Made by a program: the position numbers and the translations under genes. Below, piece by piece: positions 34,532 through 42,382 of a DNA stretch of 64,000 nucleotides. The stretch spans positions 121,928 to 185,927 of the forward strand of contig NZ_LGEA01000099.1 in NCBI RefSeq assembly GCF_001280065.1, read 5' to 3'. The notes under the pieces were generated by a model that had not been told where the DNA came from, searched no databases, and saw only the letters and a list, made by a program, of their open reading frames with translations. The stretch comes from Streptomyces sp. NRRL B-1140. GTDB lineage: Bacteria; Actinomycetota; Actinomycetes; Streptomycetales; Streptomycetaceae. Every line of letters begins with the position of its first letter. Positions within the stretch are counted from its first letter, which is position 1.

Positions 34532-34617
34532 GAGGCCGAGCGTACGAGGTCCGGTTCCTCCCGGGGTGGAGCGGGTGCCGACCGGCGAGCACGGCCCCCG
34601 GTGGATATCGTCCTGGC

Positions 34618-35418
34618 ATGAGGTCCGTGCGTGCCGTGCTCGTGGACATCGACGGGGTGCTCACCGTCTCGTGGCGGCCGTTGCCCGGGGCCGTCGAGGC
34701 GTTGCGGGAGATCCGGGAGGCCGGGTTCGGCGTCCTGCTGGTCACCAACACCACCTCCCGTACCCGCGCTTCGATCGCCGGGACGCTGGCGGAGGCGGGG
34801 TTTCCCGTGTCCGCCGAGGACATCCTGACCGCGCCCGCCGCCACCGCCGCGTACCTCGCCGAGCACTGTCCCGGTGCCCGGTGCGCGCTGCTGAACAGCG
34901 GCGACATCGCGGAGGACCTGGACGGTGTCACCGTCGTCGAGGCGAGCGACACCGGCAGCGTGCCGGATGTCGTGCTGGTCGGCGGTGCCGGCCCCGAGTT
35001 CGGCTACGCGGCGCTCGATCGTGCCTTCGGGCATCTGCAGCGCGGGGCCCGGCTGGTCGCGATGCACCGCAACCTGTACTGGCGTACCGCCGAGGGGCTG
35101 CGGCTGGACTCCGGGGCGTTCCTGGCCGGGCTGGAGCGGGCGGCGCGGGTGGAGGCCGAGATCACCGGCAAGCCGGCGCGGGCGTTCTTCGACGCGGCGC
35201 TCACCCGGCTGGGCGTCGGCGCGGACGAGGCGGTGATGGTCGGCGACGACGTCGAGTCCGACGTGCTGGCGGCGCAGCGGGCCGGGGTCACCGGGGTGCT
35301 CGTGCGGACGGGGAAGTTCCAAGAGGAGACCCTGCGGGCCGCCGACGGCACTCCCGACCACGTGATCGGCTCCTTCGCGGACCTCCCCGCGCTGCTGCCG
35401 GAGTCAGCGCAGCAGTAG
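34618..35418 (+). CDS. HAD-IIA (NagD/HDHD2-like) phosphatase
   Basis: The nucleophile motif VLVDIDGVLTVSWRPLPGA is at residues 6-24, motif II is LVTNTTSRTR near 41, motif III lies near KPARAFFDAAL and motif IV is VMVGDDVESDVLAAQRAGVTGVLVRTGKF near 205-233. The insertion-cap type IIA layout fits the 266-residue length. The substrate is a small phosphate ester, unknown. TATCGT lies six bases before the ATG and no ribosome binding site is seen, so it is probably leaderless. It is divergent from cobK by 86 bp and overlaps the convergent TSUP gene by 15 bp. Confidence 0.87.
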   Translation: MRSVRAVLVDIDGVLTVSWRPLPGAVEALREIREAGFGVLLVTNTTSRTRASIAGTLAEAGFPVSAEDILTAPAATAAYLAEHCPGARCALLNSGDIAEDLDGVTVVEASDTGSVPDVVLVGGAGPEFGYAALDRAFGHLQRGARLVAMHRNLYWRTAEGLRLDSGAFLAGLERAARVEAEITGKPARAFFDAALTRLGVGADEAVMVGDDVESDVLAAQRAGVTGVLVRTGKFQEETLRAADGTPDHVIGSFADLPALLPESAQQ

Positions 35419-36177
35419 CTGCAGACCGCCCACGATCGTCGCCGCGATGACGAGCTGCTCGAACAGCCGCTGGTTGATGCGGTGCACGGCCCACTTGCCG
35501 AACAGCGCCCCGGGGACGACGAACACCACGAGCGCCAGGTCGAGCAGGAGCGAGCGGCCGTCGATGAGGCCGAGGCCCGCGCTGAAGGGCAGCTTGGAGA
35601 CGTTGACGATCAGGAAGAAGAAGGCCGAGGTGCCGAGGAAGCCGAGCTTGCGGAAGCCCGCGGAGAGCAGGTACATCGACATCACCGGCCCGCCCGCGTT
35701 GGCCACCATGGTGGTGAAGCCGCCGAGGACACCGTAGGAGCGGGCCTTGAGGCGGCCCGAGCGAGTGGTGACCGAGTCGGGTTCCTCCTCCCTGTCGGCC
35801 GTGCGCCGGCGCCAGACCGTGACCGCCGCCATCAGCAGCAGGATCGCGCCGATCGAGGTCCGTACGATCGAGTCGTCGGCCCACAGGAGGAACACCGTGC
35901 CAACGACCACGCCGGCGGCGACCGCGGGGAACAGCCGCCACAGCGTGGGCCAGTGGGCGTGCCGCCGGTAGGTGGCGACGGCCAGGAGGTCGCCGGCGAT
36001 CAGGATGGGCAGCAGTACGCCGGTGGAGGCGCGAGCGGGGAGCACCGCCGCGAAGACGGCGAGGCTGACCGTGTTGGCCCCGCTCACGGCGGTCTTCGAG
36101 AAACCGACGAGCAGGGCCGCGAAGGCGAGGGCGGCGAACTCCCAGCCGGTGATGTGCCAGAGCGTCATGGTGTTCAT
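35404..36177 (-). CDS. TSUP-family (TauE/SafE) anion exporter
   Basis: The 257-residue membrane protein has about eight helices in two halves. The first repeat, ALLVGFSKTAVSGANTVSLAVFAAVLPARASTGVLLPILIAGDLLAV, and the second, GVLGGFTTMVANAGGPVMSMYLLSAGF, carry the GF.....G and A.AGGP signatures of TauE/SafE permeases. They export or import sulfite, sulfoacetate or related organic anions. No sulfur-metabolism gene adjoins, so the substrate is open. A TAGCAT box lies ten bases upstream of the ATG. It overlaps the HAD gene tail by 15 bp. Confidence 0.88.
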   Translation of the reverse strand: MNTMTLWHITGWEFAALAFAALLVGFSKTAVSGANTVSLAVFAAVLPARASTGVLLPILIAGDLLAVATYRRHAHWPTLWRLFPAVAAGVVVGTVFLLWADDSIVRTSIGAILLLMAAVTVWRRRTADREEEPDSVTTRSGRLKARSYGVLGGFTTMVANAGGPVMSMYLLSAGFRKLGFLGTSAFFFLIVNVSKLPFSAGLGLIDGRSLLLDLALVVFVVPGALFGKWAVHRINQRLFEQLVIAATIVGGLQLLLR

Positions 36178-36250
36178 GCGAACACCGATGCTATGTGCAA
36201 CGAACCGGTGCTGTAAGCGCTGTCTCGCCTGGTGGGCCGGGCCGGGGCCG

Positions 36251-37438
36251 TCAGGGCCGCTCGACGAGGACCGCGCTCCCCTGGCCCACCCCGACGCACA
36301 TCGTGGCCAGTCCCCGCCCCGCGCCCGTACGCCGCATCCGGTGCAGCAGCGTCGTCAGGATGCGTGCTCCGGAGCAGCCCAGGGGGTGGCCCAGCGCGAT
36401 GGCGCCGCCGCTCGGGTTGACCAGCTCCGCGTCGATGCCGAGCTGGTCGACGCAGGCGAGGGCCTGGGCGGCGAAGGCCTCGTTGAACTCGGCCTCCTGG
36501 AGGTCGCCGACGCTCCAGCGCGCGCGGGCGAGCACCTTGCGGGTGGCGGGGACGGGGCCGATGCCCATGACGTCGGGGTGGACTCCGGCGGAGGCGCCGG
36601 CGACGTAGCGGCCGAGGGACTCCAGCCCCAGCTCGTTCAGGGCGTCCTCGCTGACGAGGAGGAGACCGGCGGCGCCGTCGTTCATCGGCGAGGCGTTGCC
36701 CGCGGTGACCGTGCCGCCGTCGCGGAAGACCGGCTTGAGCCGGGACAGCTTCTCGGCCGAGGTGTCCTCGCGGACGCATTCGTCGGTGTCGACGACCACC
36801 CCGTCGGGGCGTTCCACGGGGAGGAGCTCGTCGTCGAAGTGGCCGTTCTTGCGGGCCAGGGCGGCGAGCTGGTGGCTGCGCAGGGCGAAGGCGTCCTGGC
36901 GTTCGCGCGTGATGCCGTACCGTGCGGCGACCTCCTCGGCGGTCTCGCCCATGGCCAGCAGGCCGTGCAGCTCGCGCATGACGGGGTTGACCAGGCGCCA
37001 GCCGAGGCGGGTGTCGGCGGTTTCCATACGGTGCGGCAGGGCCTCGTCGGGGCGGGGCAGGACGAAGGGGGCGCGGCTCATCGACTCGGAGCCGCCCGCG
37101 ACCACGATGTCGGCCTCGCCCGCGGCGATGGTGCGGGCAGCCGTGGTGACGGCTTCCAGACCCGACGCGCAGAGCCGGTTGACGGTGGCGCCGGGCACGG
37201 AATCGGGGAGACCGGCGAGCAGCGCGGCCATGCGGGCGACGTTGCGGTTGTCCTCGCCCGCCTGATTGGCGGCGCCCCAGTAGACGTCGTCGATCCGTGC
37301 CGGGTCCAGCGCGGGCACGCCGGTGACCAGGGCGCGGACCACGGTCGCGGCGAGGTCGTCGGGGCGGACCGAGGAGAGGGATCCCCTCAGCTTGCCGATG
37401 GGGGTGCGGCGGGCGGCCGCGAAGTGGACGGGACGCAC
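36251..37438 (-). CDS. Thiolase family acetyl-CoA acyltransferase
   Basis: The 395-residue protein has the thiolase catalytic set: nucleophile Cys in VNRLCASGLEAV near residue 89, GGSESMSRAPF, His in GGAIALGHPLGCSGARI near 346 and the second Cys in TMCVGVGQG near 378. VHFAAARRTPIGKLRGSL begins the fold and argues for the GTG at 37438, which has GAGGAG six bases upstream, over an ATG 33 bases earlier. It may degrade beta-ketoacyl-CoA, such as 3-oxoadipyl-CoA, or condense acetyl-CoA; substrate not decidable. Palindromes upstream suggest TetR-type control. Confidence 0.88.
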   Translation of the reverse strand: MRPVHFAAARRTPIGKLRGSLSSVRPDDLAATVVRALVTGVPALDPARIDDVYWGAANQAGEDNRNVARMAALLAGLPDSVPGATVNRLCASGLEAVTTAARTIAAGEADIVVAGGSESMSRAPFVLPRPDEALPHRMETADTRLGWRLVNPVMRELHGLLAMGETAEEVAARYGITRERQDAFALRSHQLAALARKNGHFDDELLPVERPDGVVVDTDECVREDTSAEKLSRLKPVFRDGGTVTAGNASPMNDGAAGLLLVSEDALNELGLESLGRYVAGASAGVHPDVMGIGPVPATRKVLARARWSVGDLQEAEFNEAFAAQALACVDQLGIDAELVNPSGGAIALGHPLGCSGARILTTLLHRMRRTGAGRGLATMCVGVGQGSAVLVERP

Positions 37439-37475
37439 GAAGGGCTCCTCACGCCGCGCATCAACGCGCATTAAT

Positions 37476-37503
37476 TAGCACTGCTAGTTTCGGACTATAG
37501 TCC
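37476..37503. promoter_or_regulatory. Two palindromes in the thiolase-WhiB divergent region
   Basis: TAGCACTGCTA (37476-37486) is a TetR/FadR-like dyad, and GGACTATAGTCC (37492-37503) is a perfect 12-bp palindrome. Both lie upstream of the thiolase, with an AT-rich TTAATTA beside the first. This is unusual for such GC-rich DNA and marks a controlled promoter. Confidence 0.5.
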
Positions 37504-37621
37504 TTCGGTCCGCCGCGTGTGAAGATGGTGCGCCTCTCGCGGCTCCCCGCAGCCGTACCGCAGGTCGGACGATGCGCATGCGTCGCGTTTGCACCGTTGC
37601 GCCCGGGGCACCCGCGCGTTC

Positions 37622-37879
37622 ATGGAGTGGTTGCGCAGCGCCGCCTGCGTGGGCGAGGACCCCGAGCTGTTCTTTCCCGTGGGCACCGCCGGCCCCGCCT
37701 TGCGTGACGTGAGCGCCGCGAAGCGGGTCTGCGCGCGCTGCCCCGTGACCGACCAGTGCCTGCACTTCGCGCTGAGCAGCGGCCAGGCCGCGGGCGTGTG
37801 GGGCGGCACCGGTGAGCAGGAGCGCGACGCACTGCTCCGGACGACCAGGAACGACGCGAGAAGGAGAAGCGCCCTATGA
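37622..37879 (+). CDS. WhiB-like iron-sulfur regulator
   Basis: The 85-residue protein has four conserved cysteines at 9, 37, 40 and 46 (C-x27-C-x2-C-x5-C) that bind a [4Fe-4S] cluster, followed by the G[VI]WGG turn (GVWGGT) and a basic C-terminus ending RRRSAL. WhiB-like proteins bind region 4 of the principal sigma factor and tune transcription in response to redox or nitric oxide. Its stop overlaps the Dps start (ATGA), an unusual direct coupling of a redox sensor with an iron-storage protein. The N-terminus is short; an upstream in-frame ATG at 37589 is an alternative. Confidence 0.85.
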   Translation: MEWLRSAACVGEDPELFFPVGTAGPALRDVSAAKRVCARCPVTDQCLHFALSSGQAAGVWGGTGEQERDALLRTTRNDARRRSAL

Positions 37880-38352
37880 CGACTGTGAGGAGCACTCTGC
37901 CCGACGACGCCCGAAAGGTCGCCTGCGAGGCACTCCAGGACACCTTGGTGGATCTGCTCGGGCTCTCGCTGGTCGGGAAGCAGGCGCACTGGAACGTCGT
38001 CGGACCGCGGTTCCGGTCCATCCACCTCCAGCTCGACGAGGTGGTCACATCGGCCAGGGACTTCGCCGACACGGTCGCTGAGCGGTCGGCGGCGCTGGGC
38101 GTCCCGCCGGACGGCCGGCCGGAGACCGTCGCCAAGGCCTTCACGCTGCCCGCCCCGCAGGAGGGCTGGGTGCGCGACTCGGACGCCGTACAGGTGATGG
38201 TCGACGCACTGCAGGACGCCGTCGCCCGGCTGCGCGAGCGCATCGACGCGACCGAGAAGGCGGACCCGGTCACCCAGGACCTGCTGATCGGCATCACCGC
38301 GGAGCTGGAGAAGCAGCGGTGGATGTTCGACGCCGAGAACTTCCCCCGCTGA
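37876..38352 (+). CDS. dps: Dps-family ferritin-like protein
   Basis: The 158-residue four-helix protein has the Dps ferroxidase helix LVGKQAHWNVVGPRFRSIHLQLDEVVTSARDFADTVAER with His, Asp and Glu ligands, and TQDLLIGITAELEKQRWMFDAENF at the end. It forms dodecamers that oxidise and store iron and protect DNA in stress. AAGGAG lies within the WhiB coding end, and the ATG overlaps the WhiB stop. It has no long Lys-rich DNA-binding tail. Coexpression with the WhiB-like protein suggests oxidative or iron-linked control. Confidence 0.9.
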   Translation: MTTVRSTLPDDARKVACEALQDTLVDLLGLSLVGKQAHWNVVGPRFRSIHLQLDEVVTSARDFADTVAERSAALGVPPDGRPETVAKAFTLPAPQEGWVRDSDAVQVMVDALQDAVARLRERIDATEKADPVTQDLLIGITAELEKQRWMFDAENFPR

Positions 38353-38401
38353 CCCGCGGGCGGACGGGCACGGAGCACCCACGTACGGAAAGGGGCAGGC
38401 G

Positions 38402-38746
38402 ATGACCGACGCCCTCGAACTCGACGCGCTGTGGGAGGACTTCCACCGCGTGGTGAACATGACCTCGCAGGAACTCGCGGCGTGGCTGCGGGTCCGCGAC
38501 GCCGACGAGGACACCGAGCCGCTGCCGGACCAGGCGGGCCCGGCCACCGGGCAGCACGTCCTGGCCATCCTCCAGAAGCGGCGCACCGACCTGACCGAGG
38601 ACGACCTGCGCGTGATGCGGAAGGTCGTGGACAAGGTCACCGACGAGGTGGACCTCGAGAACGAGCCCGTGCCCGAGGTGACGGCCGAGGACACCCGTCG
38701 CCGGCACCGGCTGATGACCGTCGGGCACGACCCGCTGAAGGGGTAG
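38402..38746 (+). CDS. DUF3140 domain protein
   Basis: The 114-residue protein matches DUF3140: LWEDFHRVVNMTSQELAAWLRV, GQHVLAILQKRRTDLTEDDLRVMRKVVDKV and RHRLMTVGHDPLKG. Members are small helical proteins of unknown role, often annotated as DNA-binding. AAAGGGG precedes the ATG, 49 bp after dps. The next gene begins four bases after its stop, so the two are cotranscribed. The linkage to Dps and an HhH protein is compatible with DNA protection, but that is inference. Confidence 0.85.
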   Translation: MTDALELDALWEDFHRVVNMTSQELAAWLRVRDADEDTEPLPDQAGPATGQHVLAILQKRRTDLTEDDLRVMRKVVDKVTDEVDLENEPVPEVTAEDTRRRHRLMTVGHDPLKG

Positions 38747-38749
38747 TCC

Positions 38750-39397
38750 GTGGACCGCCCGGAGCGCGTCATGCGGGAACTCATCGGCGCGCATGGCCGG
38801 ACGTACGCCGAGGAGGCGGGCATCGGGCTGAAGGACACACCCCAGCCGCTGTACCGGCTGCTGGTGCTGTCCCATCTGCTCAGTGCCCGCATCCGCGGTT
38901 CGATCGCGCTGGCCACCGCCCGCGCTCTGCACGAGGCGGGGCTGCGCGATCCGCGGCGCATGGCGCGGGCTTCCTGGCAGGAACGGGTCGACGCGCTGGG
39001 CCGGGGCGGTTACCGGCGCTACGACGAACGGACCTCCACCCAGCTCGGTGACGCCGCCGAGCTGCTGACCGAGCGGTGGGGCGGCGACCTGCGGCGGCTG
39101 CGGCGGGAGGCGGACGGCAAAGTCCCCGAACTGCGCCGCCTCCTCCAGGAGTTCCCCGGAATCGGGCCCGCCGGCGCCGACATCTTCCTGCGCGAGGCGC
39201 AGGGCGTCTGGCCGGAGGCTGCCCCCTACCTGGACGCCAAGGCCCTCCAGGGTGCCGAGCGGCTGAACCTGCCCGGGGATCCGGAGCGCCTCACCGAACT
39301 GGCCGGCGACACCGGCCCGGCCGTCCTCGCCGCCGCGCTGGTGCGGGCGGCGGTGGACAAGGAGGTGGCGCAGGACGCACTGCGCCGCGCCGGCTGA
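38750..39397 (+). CDS. HhH-GPD (endonuclease III-like) DNA glycosylase family protein
   Basis: The 215-residue protein has an all-helical Nth-like start (LYRLLVLSHLLSARIRGSIALATARALHEAG) and a helix-hairpin-helix LLQEFPGIGPAGADIFLREAQGVWPEAAPYLDAKAL with the conserved Asp. The usual Lys of bifunctional glycosylases (LPGVGxKTA) is absent, with Ala-Gly-Ala in that place, and the C-terminal [4Fe-4S] cysteines are missing. It may be a monofunctional or non-catalytic HhH protein. The GTG start is four bases after the DUF3140 stop. Confidence 0.82.
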   Translation: MDRPERVMRELIGAHGRTYAEEAGIGLKDTPQPLYRLLVLSHLLSARIRGSIALATARALHEAGLRDPRRMARASWQERVDALGRGGYRRYDERTSTQLGDAAELLTERWGGDLRRLRREADGKVPELRRLLQEFPGIGPAGADIFLREAQGVWPEAAPYLDAKALQGAERLNLPGDPERLTELAGDTGPAVLAAALVRAAVDKEVAQDALRRAG

Positions 39398-39416
39398 CAC
39401 GGCCCTCGCACCCGGC

Positions 39417-40106
39417 TCACCCCAGCAACCAGCCCCCGTCCACCGTCAGTTCGACGGCGTTGACCGACCGGTTGCGCAGCAGGAAGTCCACCGCGTCCAC
39501 CACGTCCGCCATCGCGGCGAGCCGCCCCGTGGGTGTCTCGGTGCGCAGGGCCGCGAGCACCTTCTCGGGTTTGGCCTGCCAGTACGGGCTGTCGCCCACG
39601 ACGCCGGGATGCACGGCGTTGACCCGGACGGGGGCGAGCTCGACGGCCAGGGAGTTCATCAGGCCCCGCACGCCCGCGTTGACCGTCGCCACCGTGGTCG
39701 CGCCCGGGTAGGGGCGTTCCTTGGCCTGGCCGCCGAAGAGCACGATGGCGCTGTCGTCGTGCAGACGGCCCCGCAGCGCGTGCACGACCTCCGTGTACCC
39801 GACGAGTTTGAGGGTGACCAGGCGCAGGGCGGCGTCGATGTCGTAGTCGGTCACCTTGTTGTCGTCCCGGGAGACGCCCGCGATCACCAGATGGTCGACG
39901 CGCCCCATACCGGCCAGGGCCGCCGCGATCTCCAGCGGCCGTGCCAGGTCGAGGGCGAGTCCGCGGGCGCCGACCTCCTTGGCGATGGCTTCGGACCGCT
40001 GGGTGTCGCGGCCGGTGAGAACCACGTCGTCTCCGTTTCCGGCGCACGACCGGGCGAACTCGAGCCCGATCCCGGACGTGCCGCCGACGACGAGCACACT
40101 GCTCAT
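39417..40106 (-). CDS. SDR-fold protein lacking the YxxxK motif
   Basis: This 229-residue Rossmann protein begins SSVLVVGGTSGIGLEFARSCA with a normal GGTSGIG cofactor loop, and ends NAVELTVDGGWLLG as SDRs do. At the expected active site (SAIVLFGGQAKERPYPGATTVATVNAGVRGLMNSLAVELAPVRVNAV) the Tyr-xxx-Lys pair is replaced, with Thr-Val and Asn at the usual places. It may be an atypical SDR or a non-catalytic member. GGAG lies before the ATG, which overlaps the bicupin stop. It is the last gene of the seven-gene leftward operon. Confidence 0.82.
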   Translation of the reverse strand: MSSVLVVGGTSGIGLEFARSCAGNGDDVVLTGRDTQRSEAIAKEVGARGLALDLARPLEIAAALAGMGRVDHLVIAGVSRDDNKVTDYDIDAALRLVTLKLVGYTEVVHALRGRLHDDSAIVLFGGQAKERPYPGATTVATVNAGVRGLMNSLAVELAPVRVNAVHPGVVGDSPYWQAKPEKVLAALRTETPTGRLAAMADVVDAVDFLLRNRSVNAVELTVDGGWLLG

Positions 40107-40984
40107 GACTTCTCCTCCAGTGCCGCGCGCAGGTACTCCCAGTCCCGCGTGAACCGGTACGAGTGCCGTGACGGCGGTTGCGGCGCCTGTGTCTCCAGCC
40201 AGCGCAGCGGTTCGTGCCCGGCGTTGACGAACCCGTGCACGCATCCGGCACCCGCCCAGGCCACGTCGCCGGGCTCCAGCCGGTACCGCTCGCCGTCGAG
40301 GGTGGCCTCCGCGACGCCCTCCAGGATCAGATACGTCTCCTCGAAGGGGTGGTCGTGGGTGCCGATGACCCCGTCGGACGCGTACTGCACCATGAACATG
40401 GTCGAGGCGACCGCGCCCAGATCGCCGTCGATCATCATTTTCACCGTGATCCCGCTGTAGACCAGCAGCGCGGTGCGCATGCTCGCCGTGACGGCCAGCA
40501 GATCCTGGGACTGCCTGCCGGGATCCATCTGGGCGGGCTCGAACCGGCCGAAGCCGCGGGTGCGCGGATCGCGTACGTCCACCCGGACCGGTTCGCGCGC
40601 GGGCAGGGCCGGTACGGCCAGGGTGTCGTGCCCGTAGCGGGCGCGCGGCACCGGGGCCAGCATCTCCGCCCAGCGGCCGCCGCTGTCCCCGGCTCCGCGC
40701 CAGGCGTGCGGGACGCCGGTCGGCAGCAGGCCGTAGTCGCCCTTCTCCAGCCGGTACGAACCCTCGGGCAGGTCGAGGATCGCGGACCCGTCGAGGAGGT
40801 GGAAGCTCTCCTCGTACGAGTGCACATGGGCGGGCACCCCGCCGTCCGGGAGCAGTTCGCACAGCCCGAAGCCGGTGTGGACGCTGCCGTCGTCCTCGCC
40901 GACCAGCGCCCGGCGCCGGTGCCCGTGGCCGTCGTAGGGCGGCTCGGGCAGGCCGGCGGCGTGGCGCACCAGGTGACTGGTCAT
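40103..40984 (-). CDS. Two-domain cupin protein
   Basis: The 293-residue bicupin has a first domain LCELLPDGGVPAHVHSYEESFHLLDGSAILDLPEGSYRLEKGDYGLLPTGVPHAWRG and a second VQYASDGVIGTHDHPFEETYLILEGVAEATLDGERYRLEPGDVAWAGAGCVHGFVN. Both keep metal ligands of the H.H....E......H type. The layout resembles ureidoglycine aminohydrolase and related bicupins that act on small nitrogen compounds or carboxylates. Its ATG overlaps the amidohydrolase stop and its stop overlaps the SDR start, so three genes are translationally coupled. Substrate unknown. Confidence 0.82.
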   Translation of the reverse strand: MTSHLVRHAAGLPEPPYDGHGHRRRALVGEDDGSVHTGFGLCELLPDGGVPAHVHSYEESFHLLDGSAILDLPEGSYRLEKGDYGLLPTGVPHAWRGAGDSGGRWAEMLAPVPRARYGHDTLAVPALPAREPVRVDVRDPRTRGFGRFEPAQMDPGRQSQDLLAVTASMRTALLVYSGITVKMMIDGDLGAVASTMFMVQYASDGVIGTHDHPFEETYLILEGVAEATLDGERYRLEPGDVAWAGAGCVHGFVNAGHEPLRWLETQAPQPPSRHSYRFTRDWEYLRAALEEKS

Positions 40985-42342
40985 GCCGGAGCCTTCGCTT
41001 TCTTGGCCTCCTTCGCCGCGAGGAGCCGGTCGCGGGACTCGCCGACGAGCCGCAGGGCGCGGGCGGTGTCGCCGAGGAGCCGGCCGTCGCGTTTGCGGAT
41101 CACGCCGTCGACGAGGACGGTGTCCACGTTGGAGACGTCGGCGCACAGGGTCACCGCGGCCACCGCGTCGTGCACCGGGGCGACGTTGGGAGCGGTGGCG
41201 TCGATGGCGACGACGTCGGCGCGTTTGCCGGGCGTCAGGGAACCGGTACGGTCCTCCAGACCGGCGACGTGGGCGCCGTTCACGGTGGCGGCCTCCAGCA
41301 TCTGACGCACTGTCAGCATGGTGCTGGGCACCGGCATGTTGGCCTGCCAGCAGTCGGCGTTGACGCGGGCGCGTTCGGCGCCGAAGGCCGCCCGGATCTG
41401 GGTGAACATGTCGCCGGGCACGGTGGTGACGACGTCGACGCTGAGCGCGGGCCTCAGACCGTACTCCAGGGCCTGCATCACGGGCGGCCAGCCGTGCCCC
41501 ATCTGAAGCTCCACCTGCGGCGCGACCGAGATCATGCCACCGCTGTCGGCGACCATCTGCCACTCCTCCCCGCTGAGGTGACAGCTGTGGACGTAGGTGG
41601 TGTCCGGGCCGAGCAGCCCCAGACCGTGGAGCTGCTTGACCATGCCGAAGCGGCCGGCGAGGCGCCCCATGGCCACGTGCACGGTGATCGGCAGGTCCAG
41701 TTCGCGCGCCATGGCCCACTCGGCGGTGACGACCTCGTCGACGCAGAATCCGGGGCCGCGGGTGGCGAGCCCCATGGTCAGCAGACCGTCGTCGGACGCG
41801 AAGTACGTCGACCGGATCCGCCGTACGTCGTCCGCGGGGATCGCTATCGTGCTCTCGAACCAGTACTCGGCGAGGGAGGTGTTGGCACTGCCGTACGCGT
41901 ACTGCGCCCGGATGCCGGATTCCCTCAGGCCCTGGATCGCCGCGTCCGGGTGCTCGGGGGTGTTGTTGATGTGCGACCAGTCGACGAGGGTGGTGATGCC
42001 GGCGTTGAGGCACTCCAGCGCGCCCGCGAGGTTGCCTGCGTACACGTCGTCCGGGGTGTACAGGGGGGCGAAGGTGTCGAGGATGTCGACGAAGTAGTCG
42101 TCGAGGGTGGCGTCGGGGGCGACGCCCCGGATGGGGGCCTCCCAGGTGTGGCGGTGGGTGTCGACGAAGCCGGGGATCACGATGCGGCCGCTCATGTCGA
42201 GGGCCTCGGCGTCGGCGCTGATCTCCGGTTCGACGGCCGTGATCCTGCCGTCCTCGACGAGGACGTCCCCCTGGGGCAGGTCCCCGATGCCCGGGTCCAT
42301 CGAGATCACGTGACCGGAGCGCAGCAGTGTCCTGGTGGTCAT
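40981..42342 (-). CDS. Amidohydrolase (TrzA/AtzA, cytosine deaminase-like)
   Basis: The 453-residue metal-dependent hydrolase has the N-terminal beta sandwich (GHVISMDPG, GDVLVEDGRITAVEP), metal-site HxH in GFVDTHRHTWEA, His in ITVHVAMG, His in HSCHLSGEEW and the catalytic Asp in LSVDVVTTV. The TGSLTPGKRADVVAID ending is standard. It probably deaminates or dechlorinates a ring amine or hydrolyses a cyclic amide. GGAGG supports the ATG at 42342. A Lys/Ala-rich tail (LAAKEAKKAKAPA) closes it. It overlaps the bicupin by 4 bases. Confidence 0.87.
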   Translation of the reverse strand: MTTRTLLRSGHVISMDPGIGDLPQGDVLVEDGRITAVEPEISADAEALDMSGRIVIPGFVDTHRHTWEAPIRGVAPDATLDDYFVDILDTFAPLYTPDDVYAGNLAGALECLNAGITTLVDWSHINNTPEHPDAAIQGLRESGIRAQYAYGSANTSLAEYWFESTIAIPADDVRRIRSTYFASDDGLLTMGLATRGPGFCVDEVVTAEWAMARELDLPITVHVAMGRLAGRFGMVKQLHGLGLLGPDTTYVHSCHLSGEEWQMVADSGGMISVAPQVELQMGHGWPPVMQALEYGLRPALSVDVVTTVPGDMFTQIRAAFGAERARVNADCWQANMPVPSTMLTVRQMLEAATVNGAHVAGLEDRTGSLTPGKRADVVAIDATAPNVAPVHDAVAAVTLCADVSNVDTVLVDGVIRKRDGRLLGDTARALRLVGESRDRLLAAKEAKKAKAPA

Positions 42343-42382
42343 CGCGCTTCCTCCCATGGGGTGTTCGGTGCGGGTGGGCGGC

